Assembly: GCA_023432855.1 (NCBI GenBank)
Contig: JAEZEZ010000032.1
Location: 1-8,650, forward strand
Direction of reading: 5' to 3'
Source: Pseudomonadota bacterium
GTDB taxonomy: Bacteria; Pseudomonadota; Alphaproteobacteria; Caulobacterales; Caulobacteraceae
Length of the DNA stretch: 8,650 bases
Shown piece after piece: positions 1 to 6,444 of the stretch. The notes under the pieces were generated by a model, which saw nothing but the letters and a program-made list of their open reading frames with translations, was not told the DNA's origin and did not search any database. Positions within the stretch are counted from its first letter, which is position 1, and the number at the start of each line of letters is the position of its first letter. A program made the translations under genes and the position numbers.

Positions 1-1266
1 TGGGGGGGGGGGGGGGGGGCCGCGCGGGCCTTCCGGGGCCACGGCCTGGCCGAGACGCTGCGCATCGTCGGCTCCAGCTTCATCCAGCTGCTCAAGGCCC
101 TGGTCCCGCCCCTGGTGGTGACGGCCATCATCGCCTCCATCGCCAACCTCAGGGAACTGCAGAACGCCGCCGGCCTGGTCTGGCGCACCCTGATCTGGTT
201 CGCCATCACGGCCCTGATCGCGGTCAGCATCGGCATCCTGCTGGGCGTCGTGCTGCAGCCCGGCGTGAACACCTCGGTGCCGCCGGCGGCGGCGGCCGAT
301 CCGGCGACCACGGGCTCCTGGCTCGACTTCCTCACCGGCCTGATCCCGGCCAACTGGCTGGGGCTGGAGGCCGGCAACAAGGTGACCGACGGCGCCGTGG
401 TCACTTCCCTGAACTTCAATGTGCTGCAGATCGTGGTCATCGGCCTGGCCGTCGGCGTCGCGGCGCTGAAGGTCGGCGAAGCGGCGCGGCCGTTCCTGGC
501 GCTCAACGCCTCGGTGCTGGCGGTGGTGCGCAAGCTCCTGTGGTGGGTGATCCGCCTGACGCCCATCGGTTCGGCGGGCCTGATCGGCAACGCCGTGGCG
601 CGCTACGGCTGGGACACCCTGGCCCAGCTCGGCTCCTTCGCCGGCGCCGTCTACCTCGGCCTCGCGCTGGTGATGTTCGCCGTCTATCCCGCCATCCTGG
701 GCCTGAACCGTCTCAATCCCCTGCGCTTCTTCCAGGGCGCCTGGCCGGCGATCCAGCTCGGCTTCGTGTCCCGTTCCTCGATCGGGACCCTGCCCCTGAT
801 GCAGACGGTCACCGAGACGCGCCTCGGGGTGCCGGCGACCTACGCCGCCTTCGCCTCGCCGCTGGCCGCCACGACCAAGATGGACGGCTGCGCGGCCATC
901 TATCCGGCCATCGCCGCCATCTTCGTCGCCCAGTTCTACGGCGTGCCGCTGGCGCTCACCGACTATCTGCTGATCGTGGTGGTGTCGGTCATCGGATCGG
1001 CGGCGACGGCTGGGCTGACCGGGGCCGTGGTGATGCTGACCCTCACCCTGTCGACCCTGGGGCTTCCGCTCGAGGGCGCGGGCCTGCTGCTGGCCATCGA
1101 CCCGATCCTGGACATGGGCCGCACGGCCACCAACGTCGCGGGCCAGTCGCTGGTGCAGGTGGTGGTGGCCAGGCGCGAGGGGATCCTCGACCAGGCGGTC
1201 TACGACGCCGTGGAGAGCGGGCCGCCGCAGCCGCAGGCGGTCACCAAGCCCGCCGCCACTGCCTGA
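1..1266 (+). CDS. Dicarboxylate/amino-acid:cation symporter (DAACS family), 5'-truncated
   Basis: Inner-membrane secondary transporter of the GltP/DctA/GltPh family, which imports acidic amino acids or C4-dicarboxylates with a coupling cation. The frame is open from the first base; the GTG at 115 lies inside a transmembrane segment and is not the true start. About 40-50 N-terminal residues (first membrane segment) are missing. Numbering from the GTG at 115, family landmarks are the HP1 motif SRSSIGTLP (219-227), a TM7 motif TKMDGCA (254-260), HP2 SAATAGLTG (295-303) and the TM8 signature LDMGRTATNVAG (332-343). D333 and R336 match the GltPh residues that bind the amino and side-chain carboxyl groups of aspartate, favouring an acidic amino acid. 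Lys stands where GltPh has Asn310 and Gln where it has Asp405, so Na+ coupling may be altered. The stop is 6 nt from the stop of the convergent GST. Family assignment is firm; substrate is inferred. Confidence 0.93.
   Translation, partial: WGGGGGAARAFRGHGLAETLRIVGSSFIQLLKALVPPLVVTAIIASIANLRELQNAAGLVWRTLIWFAITALIAVSIGILLGVVLQPGVNTSVPPAAAADPATTGSWLDFLTGLIPANWLGLEAGNKVTDGAVVTSLNFNVLQIVVIGLAVGVAALKVGEAARPFLALNASVLAVVRKLLWWVIRLTPIGSAGLIGNAVARYGWDTLAQLGSFAGAVYLGLALVMFAVYPAILGLNRLNPLRFFQGAWPAIQLGFVSRSSIGTLPLMQTVTETRLGVPATYAAFASPLAATTKMDGCAAIYPAIAAIFVAQFYGVPLALTDYLLIVVVSVIGSAATAGLTGAVVMLTLTLSTLGLPLEGAGLLLAIDPILDMGRTATNVAGQSLVQVVVARREGILDQAVYDAVESGPPQPQAVTKPAATA
2..19. repeat. 18-base poly-G run at the window edge
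   Basis: An uninterrupted run of 18 G follows the first base of the window. It lies inside the open frame of the symporter gene, where it would encode a stretch of glycines after a tryptophan. That is unlike the hydrophobic first membrane segment or loop expected at this point of the family. Together with its position at the very edge, this suggests an assembly or read-end artefact (poly-G is typical of two-colour sequencing chemistry) rather than genomic sequence. A true slippage-prone homopolymer is possible but less likely. Confidence 0.9.
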
Positions 1267-1272
1267 CGCAGC

Positions 1273-1896
1273 TCAGCCCCTGGGAATGAGGGCGTCGTCG
1301 ATCTCGCGCGCCCTGACCGCCGCCGGCCGTTCGGCCAGGCCGCGCCAGTAGCGCTCGAAGGCCGGCCGCTTTTCCAGCGTCCCGAACTGCATGCCCCAGC
1401 CGAGCGCGGAGCCGAAGTAGACGTCCGCGGCACTGAAACGGTCGCCGGCCAGATAGCTCCTGTCGGCGACGGCCGTCTCGAGCGCATCGAGCATGTCCTC
1501 GTAGCTGCCGTAGCCCACCATCCCCTTGCGTTCGGGCGGCGCCTCCCAGCCCATCGACCGGTTGGTCATCGCCTGCTCCACCGGCCCGGCGGCGTAGAAC
1601 ATCCAGCGATAGTAGGGGCCCCGCGCCGGATCGCCGTGCGGGGGCGCCAGACCGGCCTCCGGGAAGACATCGGCCAGGTAGGCGCAGATCGCCGCCGCCT
1701 CGGTGACGACGGTCTCGCCGTGACGGATCGCGGGCACCTTCCCCATCGGATTGATGGCCAGATACTCCGGCGCCTTCATGGTCGTCCCGTAGTCGAGGAT
1801 CTCGGTGCGGTACGGACGCCCCAGTTCCTCCAGCATCCATCGGACGATCCGGCCGCGGGACATGGGGTTGGTGTAGAATGTGATCTCGTCAGACAT
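1273..1896 (-). CDS. Glutathione S-transferase family protein
   Basis: Cytosolic GST-like protein of 207 residues, the usual length. The family joins glutathione to electrophiles or performs related thiol chemistry. The ATG at 1896 is chosen because a GGAGG lies 6 nt upstream and the protein then begins directly with the first strand of the thioredoxin-like domain (MSDEITFYTNPMSRGR). An in-frame ATG at 1992 would add 32 unrelated residues. In the N-terminal domain (about 1-80), Y8 and S13 are candidate catalytic residues. GKVPAI (52-57) carries the cis-proline P55, and TEAAAI (65-70) is the site that contacts the glutamyl part of glutathione; it has Ala67 where many GSTs have Ser. The helical C-terminal domain holds the folding motif SAADVYFG. 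The gene is divergent from the RND operon and convergent with the symporter. The sequence does not show the substrate. Confidence 0.93.
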   Translation of the reverse strand: MSDEITFYTNPMSRGRIVRWMLEELGRPYRTEILDYGTTMKAPEYLAINPMGKVPAIRHGETVVTEAAAICAYLADVFPEAGLAPPHGDPARGPYYRWMFYAAGPVEQAMTNRSMGWEAPPERKGMVGYGSYEDMLDALETAVADRSYLAGDRFSAADVYFGSALGWGMQFGTLEKRPAFERYWRGLAERPAAVRAREIDDALIPRG

Positions 1897-1902
1897 GGGT
1901 TT

Positions 1903-1907
1903 CCTCC
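1903..1907 (-). promoter_or_regulatory. Ribosome binding site of the GST gene
   Basis: The - strand reads GGAGG here, 6 nt before the ATG at 1896. This is a near-ideal Shine-Dalgarno sequence and decides the start over the longer in-frame option at 1992. Confidence 0.85.
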
Positions 1908-1957
1908 GCGGCGGGAGCTGGAACAAACCATGAAAATATGCGAGAGGAAAGCCTGAT

Positions 1958-1970
1958 CGAACGCCGTTCG
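1958..1970. repeat. Inverted repeat CGAACG-C-CGTTCG, candidate operator
   Basis: A perfect 6-bp inverted repeat with a one-base centre in the divergent intergenic region, 62 bp upstream of the GST start and about 145 bp upstream of the adaptor start. The odd-spaced palindrome and its position suit a dimeric regulator binding site. GC-rich DNA produces such palindromes by chance, so this is only a candidate. Confidence 0.3.
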
Positions 1971-1977
1971 TCGCAGC

Positions 1978-1987
1978 GCCGATCGGC
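1978..1987. repeat. 10-bp perfect palindrome GCCGATCGGC
   Basis: A perfect even palindrome 7 bp from the preceding inverted repeat. The two could be a paired operator for the divergent GST and RND genes. The repeat halves differ between the two palindromes, so they would not be two copies of one site. Chance occurrence is quite possible. Confidence 0.25.
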
Positions 1988-2072
1988 CGCATATCGTAAA
2001 CCTTTCCGTTTTGTAATTACCGGGAATTCATTTGCTCCCCGGGGGGTCTGGGGATCACAAGCAGCCAAGGCA

Positions 2073-2096
2073 GGTCCGTCTCGCGGACCGCCGGTC
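2073..2096 (+). promoter_or_regulatory. Overlapping hairpins in the leader of the RND operon
   Basis: GGTCCG (2073-2078) pairs perfectly with CGGACC (2084-2089) around a 5-nt loop. GACC (2086-2089) can instead pair with GGTC (2093-2096) around a 3-nt loop. The two stems share bases 2086-2089 and cannot form together. They lie 20-43 nt before the adaptor start, between the AT-rich region and the coding sequence. A run of five T follows at 2103-2107, but 7 nt or more beyond the second stem, so this is not a standard terminator. It could be a leader structure affecting translation, an operator, or chance. Confidence 0.3.
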
Positions 2097-2115
2097 GCAC
2101 AGGTTTTTCGGGGCC

Positions 2116-3177
2116 ATGAAAGTCAATCGCTCGTATCTTCTGGCCGGCGTTATCGGCCTGGTGGTCGTCCTCTACTTCGTCGTGCGCGGCGTGCTCGGCG
2201 GCGGCGATCACGCCAAGGCCGCGCCGGTGAAAAAGGCGGACGAACTACAGCTCGTGCGCACGGTCCTCGTCCCGGAAGTCGTGCGCCCCTACGCCGTCGT
2301 CCTGCGCGGGCGCACCGAGGCCGCCCGCACGGTCGTCGTGCGCGCCGAGACCGCCGGCGCCGTGGCCGCGACCCCGACGCCCGAGGGCGCCTTCGTGCGC
2401 CGCGGCCAGGTCCTGTGCCGGCTGGCCGTGGACGCGCGCGCGGCCTCGCTCGACCAGGCCCGCGCCAACGAGCGCTCCGAGGAGCTGCAGTACAAGGCCG
2501 CGCTGGACCTGAAGGAACGCGGCTTCCGCTCCGAGACCCAGGTGCTGGCCGCCAAGGCCGAACTCGACCAGGCGCGCGCCCAGGCGCAGCAGGCCGCGAT
2601 CGTGCTCGACCAGATCAATATCCGCGCGCCCTTCTCGGGCGTGTTCGACAACCGCGACGCCGAGGTCGGAAGCTACCTGGCCCCGGGCCAGGCCTGCGGC
2701 ACCCTGATCGAACTGTCGCCGCTGCTGATCGTGGGCGACGCCTCCGAGGCCGACGCGGCGCGCATCGTGGTCGGCTCGACCGCGACCGCCCGGCTGGCGA
2801 CGGGCGGCAGCCTGACCGGCCGGGTCCGCTACGTCGCCCGCGAGGCGCACCCGCAGACGCGCACCTACCGCGTCGAGGTGACCACCCCCAATCCGGGCGC
2901 CGCGGTGCGCTCGGGCCTGTCGGCCGAACTGGACGTCAGCTCGGGCTCCGGCGCCGCCCACCTGGTGCCCGTCTCGGCGCTGGTGCTGGACTCGGCCGGA
3001 CGTCAGGGCGTGCGGCACGTCGTCGGCGCCGACACGGTGGCCTTCACGCCGGTGCGCGTGATCGAGGAGACGCCCGAGGGCGTCTGGGTGGCCGGACTGT
3101 CGGGGCCGGTGAACGTCGTCACCGTGGGCCAGGCCTACGTGTCCGAAGGTCAGAAGGTTCGCGTGGCGGCTCGCTGA
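2116..3177 (+). CDS. RND efflux periplasmic adaptor subunit (HlyD/AcrA family)
   Basis: Membrane-fusion protein of 353 residues that links an inner-membrane RND permease to an outer-membrane channel. Residues 1-5 are short and basic, followed by a hydrophobic signal anchor (about 7-27), so the protein is probably held in the inner membrane with its body in the periplasm. The two lipoyl half-motifs lie at about 72-103 and 168-200 (the second begins NIRAPFSGVFDN). They flank a short alpha-helical hairpin (about 108-165) whose tip has the typical KERGFRSETQVLAAKAELD pattern. A beta-barrel (about 201-275) and a membrane-proximal domain (about 280-353) follow. C101 and C194 sit at equivalent places in the two lipoyl halves and might form a disulfide. 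The ATG at 2116 is preferred because it begins right at the anchor. Its Shine-Dalgarno is poor (GGGG very close to the start), so translation may be weak or controlled. The permease gene follows 23 nt downstream. Confidence 0.93.
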   Translation: MKVNRSYLLAGVIGLVVVLYFVVRGVLGGGDHAKAAPVKKADELQLVRTVLVPEVVRPYAVVLRGRTEAARTVVVRAETAGAVAATPTPEGAFVRRGQVLCRLAVDARAASLDQARANERSEELQYKAALDLKERGFRSETQVLAAKAELDQARAQAQQAAIVLDQINIRAPFSGVFDNRDAEVGSYLAPGQACGTLIELSPLLIVGDASEADAARIVVGSTATARLATGGSLTGRVRYVAREAHPQTRTYRVEVTTPNPGAAVRSGLSAELDVSSGSGAAHLVPVSALVLDSAGRQGVRHVVGADTVAFTPVRVIEETPEGVWVAGLSGPVNVVTVGQAYVSEGQKVRVAAR

Positions 3178-3187
3178 GCCGCCGCGA

Positions 3188-3193
3188 GGGGAG
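3188..3193 (+). promoter_or_regulatory. Ribosome binding site of the RND permease gene
   Basis: GGGGAG ends 7 nt before the ATG at 3201. It supports that start and shows that the permease has its own good translation signal within the operon, in contrast to the weak one before the adaptor gene. Confidence 0.8.
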
Positions 3194-3200
3194 TTGAACG

Positions 3201-6200
3201 ATGATCCGCGCGCTCATCAGTGGAGCCATCCAGCGGCGCAAGGTGGTGCTGGCCATCACCTTCGTGGCCACCCTGTTCGGGGTCGGCGCCTACCTGAACC
3301 TGCCCCGTGAATCCAATCCGGACATCACCTTCCCCTTCGTGCAGGTGATGGTCCCCTACCCCGGGGTCAGTCCCGAGGACGCCGAACGCCTGCTGGTCCG
3401 CCCGCTGGAGGTCGAGCTTCAGTCCATCGAGGGACTGAAGGAGATGAACAGCCGCGCCGCCCAGGGCATGGCCTATGTGAGCATGGAATTCCCGGTCAAC
3501 TTCGACAAGGAGAAGACCCTCAACGACATCCGCTCCAAGGTCGACATGGCCAAGGGGCGGTTCCCGCCCGACGCCGAGGAGCCGATCATCGAGGAGGCCA
3601 ACACCTCCGAGGATCCGGTCATCGTCGTGGTCCTGCATGGCGGAGCCCCGGAGCGGGCGCTCTACGCCACCGCGCGCGAACTGAAGGACCGCATCGAGAC
3701 CCTGCCGGGCATCCAGCGGGCCGATCTCTACGGCAACCGCGAGGAGCTGCTCGAGGTCACCATCGATCCGCTGCGCATGGAAGCCTACGGCATCACCGCG
3801 GGCGAGATCACCAACGTCATCCGCGCCAACAACCAGCTCGTGCCCGCGGGCAACCTCGAGACCGCCCAGGGCCGCTTCGCCGTGAAGGTGCCCGGCGTCG
3901 TCGAGGGACCCGCCGAGGTGATGTCGCTGCCGGTCAAGGCTTCGGGCGACCGGGTGGTGACCATCGGCGACGTGGCCGACGTGCGCCGCACCTTCCGCGA
4001 GCCGACCACCCTGTCGCGGGTGAACGGCCAGCCGTCGATGTCCATCGACGTGGTCAAGCGGCCAGGGGCCAACATCCTGGAGACCGTGGAGGGCGTGAAG
4101 AAGCTGGTGGCCGAGGAACAGGGCCGCTGGAGCGCGCCCATCGACGTCACCTTCACCTTCGACCAGAGCGAGGACATCTCGCGCACCCTGACGCTGCTGG
4201 AGTCGGGGCTGATCATCGCCATCATCCTCGTGATGATCATCATCGTCGCCTCCCTGGGCATCCGGGCGGGCATGCTGGTGGGCGCGGCCATCCCGGCCTG
4301 CTTCATGCTGGCTTTCCTGATCCTGCAGGCGACCGGCATCACCCTGAACATGATGGTCATGTTCGGGCTCGTGCTGGCCGTCGGCATGCTGGTCGACGGC
4401 TCCATCGTCGTGGTCGAGTACGCCGACCGGAAGATGAGCGAGGGCTTCGACAAGAAGGAGGCCTTCCGCCTCGCCGGCGAGAAGATGTTCTGGCCGGTGT
4501 TCAACGGCATCGCCACCACCCTGTGCGCCTTCGTGCCGTTCCTGTTCTGGAACTCGATCCCCGGGAAGTTCATGAGCTTCCTGCCGATCACACTGTTCAT
4601 CGTGCTGTCGGCGTCGATCTTCATCGCCCTGATCTTCACCCCGGCCCTGGGTTCAGTCTTCGGCAAGCCCAACGCCGACCACGCCGAGCAGTCCGAGAAC
4701 GTGCGCATCTCCGAAGAGGGCGATCCGCGCGACATGACCGGCTTCATGGGCCGCTACGCCAACTTCCTGTGGGCCATCATCCACCGGCCCTTCATCACCG
4801 TCGGCGCCGGCATGCTGGTGATCGTCGCCATCATCGCCTGGTTCATCGTCACGCCGCACCGCACCGAGTTCTTCCTCGACACCGATCCGGAGTGGACCAC
4901 GGTCTACGTCAAGGCGCGCGGCAACCTCGGCACCCCGGCGATGAACGACCTCGTCAGCCAGGTCGAGGCCCGCCTGCAGGGCATCAAGGGGATCGAGAAC
5001 ACCTTCGTGCGCGTCGGGCGCGCCGGCGGCGGCACCCAGGGCGGCGCACCGGCCGACACCATCGGCTCGGTGCGGATGGACTTCGTCGACTTCGAGGAGC
5101 GCCAGGAGCTCGGCCTGCGCGGGAACGACATCGCCAAGGCCGTGCGCGAGCGCGTGGGCGAGAACGCCGGCATCGGCACCGAGGTGCGCCTGCCCCAGGG
5201 CGGCCCGTCCGGCGGCAAGGACATCCAGGTCGAACTGCGCGGCTCCAACAACATCGCGCTCGACCGCGCCGCCGAGACCGTGCTGGCCGAGATGCGCAGG
5301 ACGGGCGATCTCTACGAGATCGAGGACAGCCGCACCTCGCCGGGCCTGGAGTGGAACCTGGCCATCGACCGCGAGGCCGCCGGCCGCTACGGCGTCAGCG
5401 TGCTGACCGTCGGCCAGGCGATCCAGTTCGCCACCAACGGCGCCTTCGCCGGCCGCTTCCGTCCCGACGACACCGACCAGGAGCTCGACATCCGCGTCCG
5501 CTTCCCGGACACGGCCCGCAACCTGTCGACCTTCGACCAGCTGAAGATCATGACGCCCCAGGGGCCGGTGCCGGCGAGCTACTTCGTCACGCGCGAAGCC
5601 ACCCCCCAGGTCACCGGCATCAACCGCCGGGACGGCCAGCGGGTCGTGGTCATCCAGGCCAACGCCAAGGAAGGCGTCGCCGCCAACCAGGTGATCAGCC
5701 GCCTGCGGCCCGCCATCGAGAAGGCCGGCATCAGCGAGACCGTGCGCTGGAAGTTCCGCGGCGCCGATGAGGAGACCCAGGAGGCGGGGATGTTCTTCGT
5801 CGTCGCCATGCTGGTGTCGCTGTTCATGATGGGCATGATCCTGCTGTGGCAGTTCAACAGCTTCTGGGGCGTGTTCTGCACCCTGTTCGCGGTGATCCTG
5901 TCGACGGTGGGCGTGCTGCTGGGCATCCAGGTCAACCTGCTGGGCACCTTCGACTACATATCGATCATCATGGCCGGGACAGGCGTGGTGGCCCTGTTCG
6001 GGGTCATCGTCGGGCACAACATCGTGCTGGTGGACAGCTACTATCAGCTCAAGCGCGCGGGCGAGCCGGCCGACCGGGCGGCGCTCAGGGCGGCGGCCAT
6101 GCGCTTCCGGCCGGTGCTGCTGACCACGCTCACCGCCGTGGTCGGCCTGCTGCCGCTGATGTTCCAGGTGGAGCCGAACTTCCGCACCGGCGCGATCGAG

Positions 6201-6434
6201 TACAAGCCTCCGGGATCGGAGTGGTGGGTGCAGATGGCCGGCGCCATCGTCTGGGGCCTGAGCTTCGCGACCTTCCTGACCCTGCTGCTGACCCCGGTCA
6301 TGCTGGCCATGCCCACGACCCTGCGCGCCCGCTTCGGCCGGATGCGCGAGCGGATGGGGCGCGGCCAGCGCCTCCCCCGGCCGTTCAACTGGGGCAAGCC
6401 CGCGCCCGAACCCGTGCCGGAGCCCGCGGAGTAG
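3201..6434 (+). CDS. RND efflux transporter permease subunit (AcrB/CzcA superfamily)
   Basis: Inner-membrane proton-driven pump of 1077 residues, slightly longer than AcrB. It shows the RND plan: TM1 (about 13-32), a large periplasmic domain beginning LPRESNPDITFPFVQV, TM2-TM6 (about 334-484), TM7 (about 531-552), a second periplasmic domain with a glycine-rich loop (GRAGGGTQGG), and TM8-TM12 from 864. TM4 reads GMLVDGSIVVVE, so D399 matches AcrB Asp407 but Gly400 replaces Asp408. TM10 reads GVIVGHNIVLVD, so Gly938 replaces Lys940 and His939 follows. R968 and T975 in TM11 match AcrB Arg971 and Thr978. The TM11-TM12 loop (about 987-1015) is about 13 residues longer than in AcrB. The cytoplasmic tail is basic, then rich in Pro and Glu. 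The gene is second in an operon with its adaptor; an outer-membrane factor must come from elsewhere. Drug versus metal specificity cannot be settled; the broad hydrophobe/multidrug type is more likely than the CusA metal type. The stop is 10 nt from the convergent ABC gene. Confidence 0.95.
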   Translation: MIRALISGAIQRRKVVLAITFVATLFGVGAYLNLPRESNPDITFPFVQVMVPYPGVSPEDAERLLVRPLEVELQSIEGLKEMNSRAAQGMAYVSMEFPVNFDKEKTLNDIRSKVDMAKGRFPPDAEEPIIEEANTSEDPVIVVVLHGGAPERALYATARELKDRIETLPGIQRADLYGNREELLEVTIDPLRMEAYGITAGEITNVIRANNQLVPAGNLETAQGRFAVKVPGVVEGPAEVMSLPVKASGDRVVTIGDVADVRRTFREPTTLSRVNGQPSMSIDVVKRPGANILETVEGVKKLVAEEQGRWSAPIDVTFTFDQSEDISRTLTLLESGLIIAIILVMIIIVASLGIRAGMLVGAAIPACFMLAFLILQATGITLNMMVMFGLVLAVGMLVDGSIVVVEYADRKMSEGFDKKEAFRLAGEKMFWPVFNGIATTLCAFVPFLFWNSIPGKFMSFLPITLFIVLSASIFIALIFTPALGSVFGKPNADHAEQSENVRISEEGDPRDMTGFMGRYANFLWAIIHRPFITVGAGMLVIVAIIAWFIVTPHRTEFFLDTDPEWTTVYVKARGNLGTPAMNDLVSQVEARLQGIKGIENTFVRVGRAGGGTQGGAPADTIGSVRMDFVDFEERQELGLRGNDIAKAVRERVGENAGIGTEVRLPQGGPSGGKDIQVELRGSNNIALDRAAETVLAEMRRTGDLYEIEDSRTSPGLEWNLAIDREAAGRYGVSVLTVGQAIQFATNGAFAGRFRPDDTDQELDIRVRFPDTARNLSTFDQLKIMTPQGPVPASYFVTREATPQVTGINRRDGQRVVVIQANAKEGVAANQVISRLRPAIEKAGISETVRWKFRGADEETQEAGMFFVVAMLVSLFMMGMILLWQFNSFWGVFCTLFAVILSTVGVLLGIQVNLLGTFDYISIIMAGTGVVALFGVIVGHNIVLVDSYYQLKRAGEPADRAALRAAAMRFRPVLLTTLTAVVGLLPLMFQVEPNFRTGAIEYKPPGSEWWVQMAGAIVWGLSFATFLTLLLTPVMLAMPTTLRARFGRMRERMGRGQRLPRPFNWGKPAPEPVPEPAE

Positions 6435-6444
6435 CGTCGCGAGC

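Larger units (their letters stand above)
1897..2115. promoter_or_regulatory. Divergent intergenic region between GST and the RND operon
   Basis: This 219-bp stretch separates two divergently transcribed units and must hold the start signals for both, unless the RND operon is served from elsewhere. It contains the most AT-rich patches of the window (about 1921-1940 and 1991-2034). No convincing consensus promoter was found. The best - strand guess is TTACAA (2016-2011) and TATGCG (1993-1988) with a 17-bp spacer, which is weak. Another weak -10-like TATTTT lies around 1931-1938 on the - strand. Short perfect inverted repeats are listed separately. No credible small gene was found; the reading frames present are 8 codons or are out-of-frame runs into the adaptor gene. 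Confidence 0.6.

Noticed and set aside
115..117. GTG as start of the symporter
   Set aside because: It falls inside a typical DAACS membrane segment (FIQLLKALVPPLVVTAIIAS), with the frame and family similarity continuing upstream to the window edge.
1930..1956. 8-codon frame (MKICERKA) in the intergenic region as a leader peptide
   Set aside because: It has no ribosome binding site, no clear run of regulatory codons and no link to a terminator-like structure.
2032..2115. Upstream TTG start that would extend the adaptor by 28 residues
   Set aside because: The extension is polar and would bury the signal anchor that begins cleanly at the ATG at 2116. It has no family resemblance and would cover the leader hairpins.
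2097..2115. T run after the leader hairpins as an intrinsic terminator
   Set aside because: The five T lie 7 or more nt from the nearest stem, the stems are short, and G/C bases follow at once. It does not meet the usual terminator pattern.
1938..3197. 419-codon + strand open frame overlapping the adaptor gene
   Set aside because: It is dominated by Arg, Gly and Pro, shows no domain, and is out of frame with the clear HlyD-type adaptor. It is a composition shadow.
4653..6017. 454-codon open frame on the - strand opposite the RND permease
   Set aside because: Its sequence is a low-complexity run rich in His, Asp, Gly, Ala and Leu, as produced by the reverse strand of GC-rich coding DNA. The + strand carries an unmistakable RND permease across the whole span.
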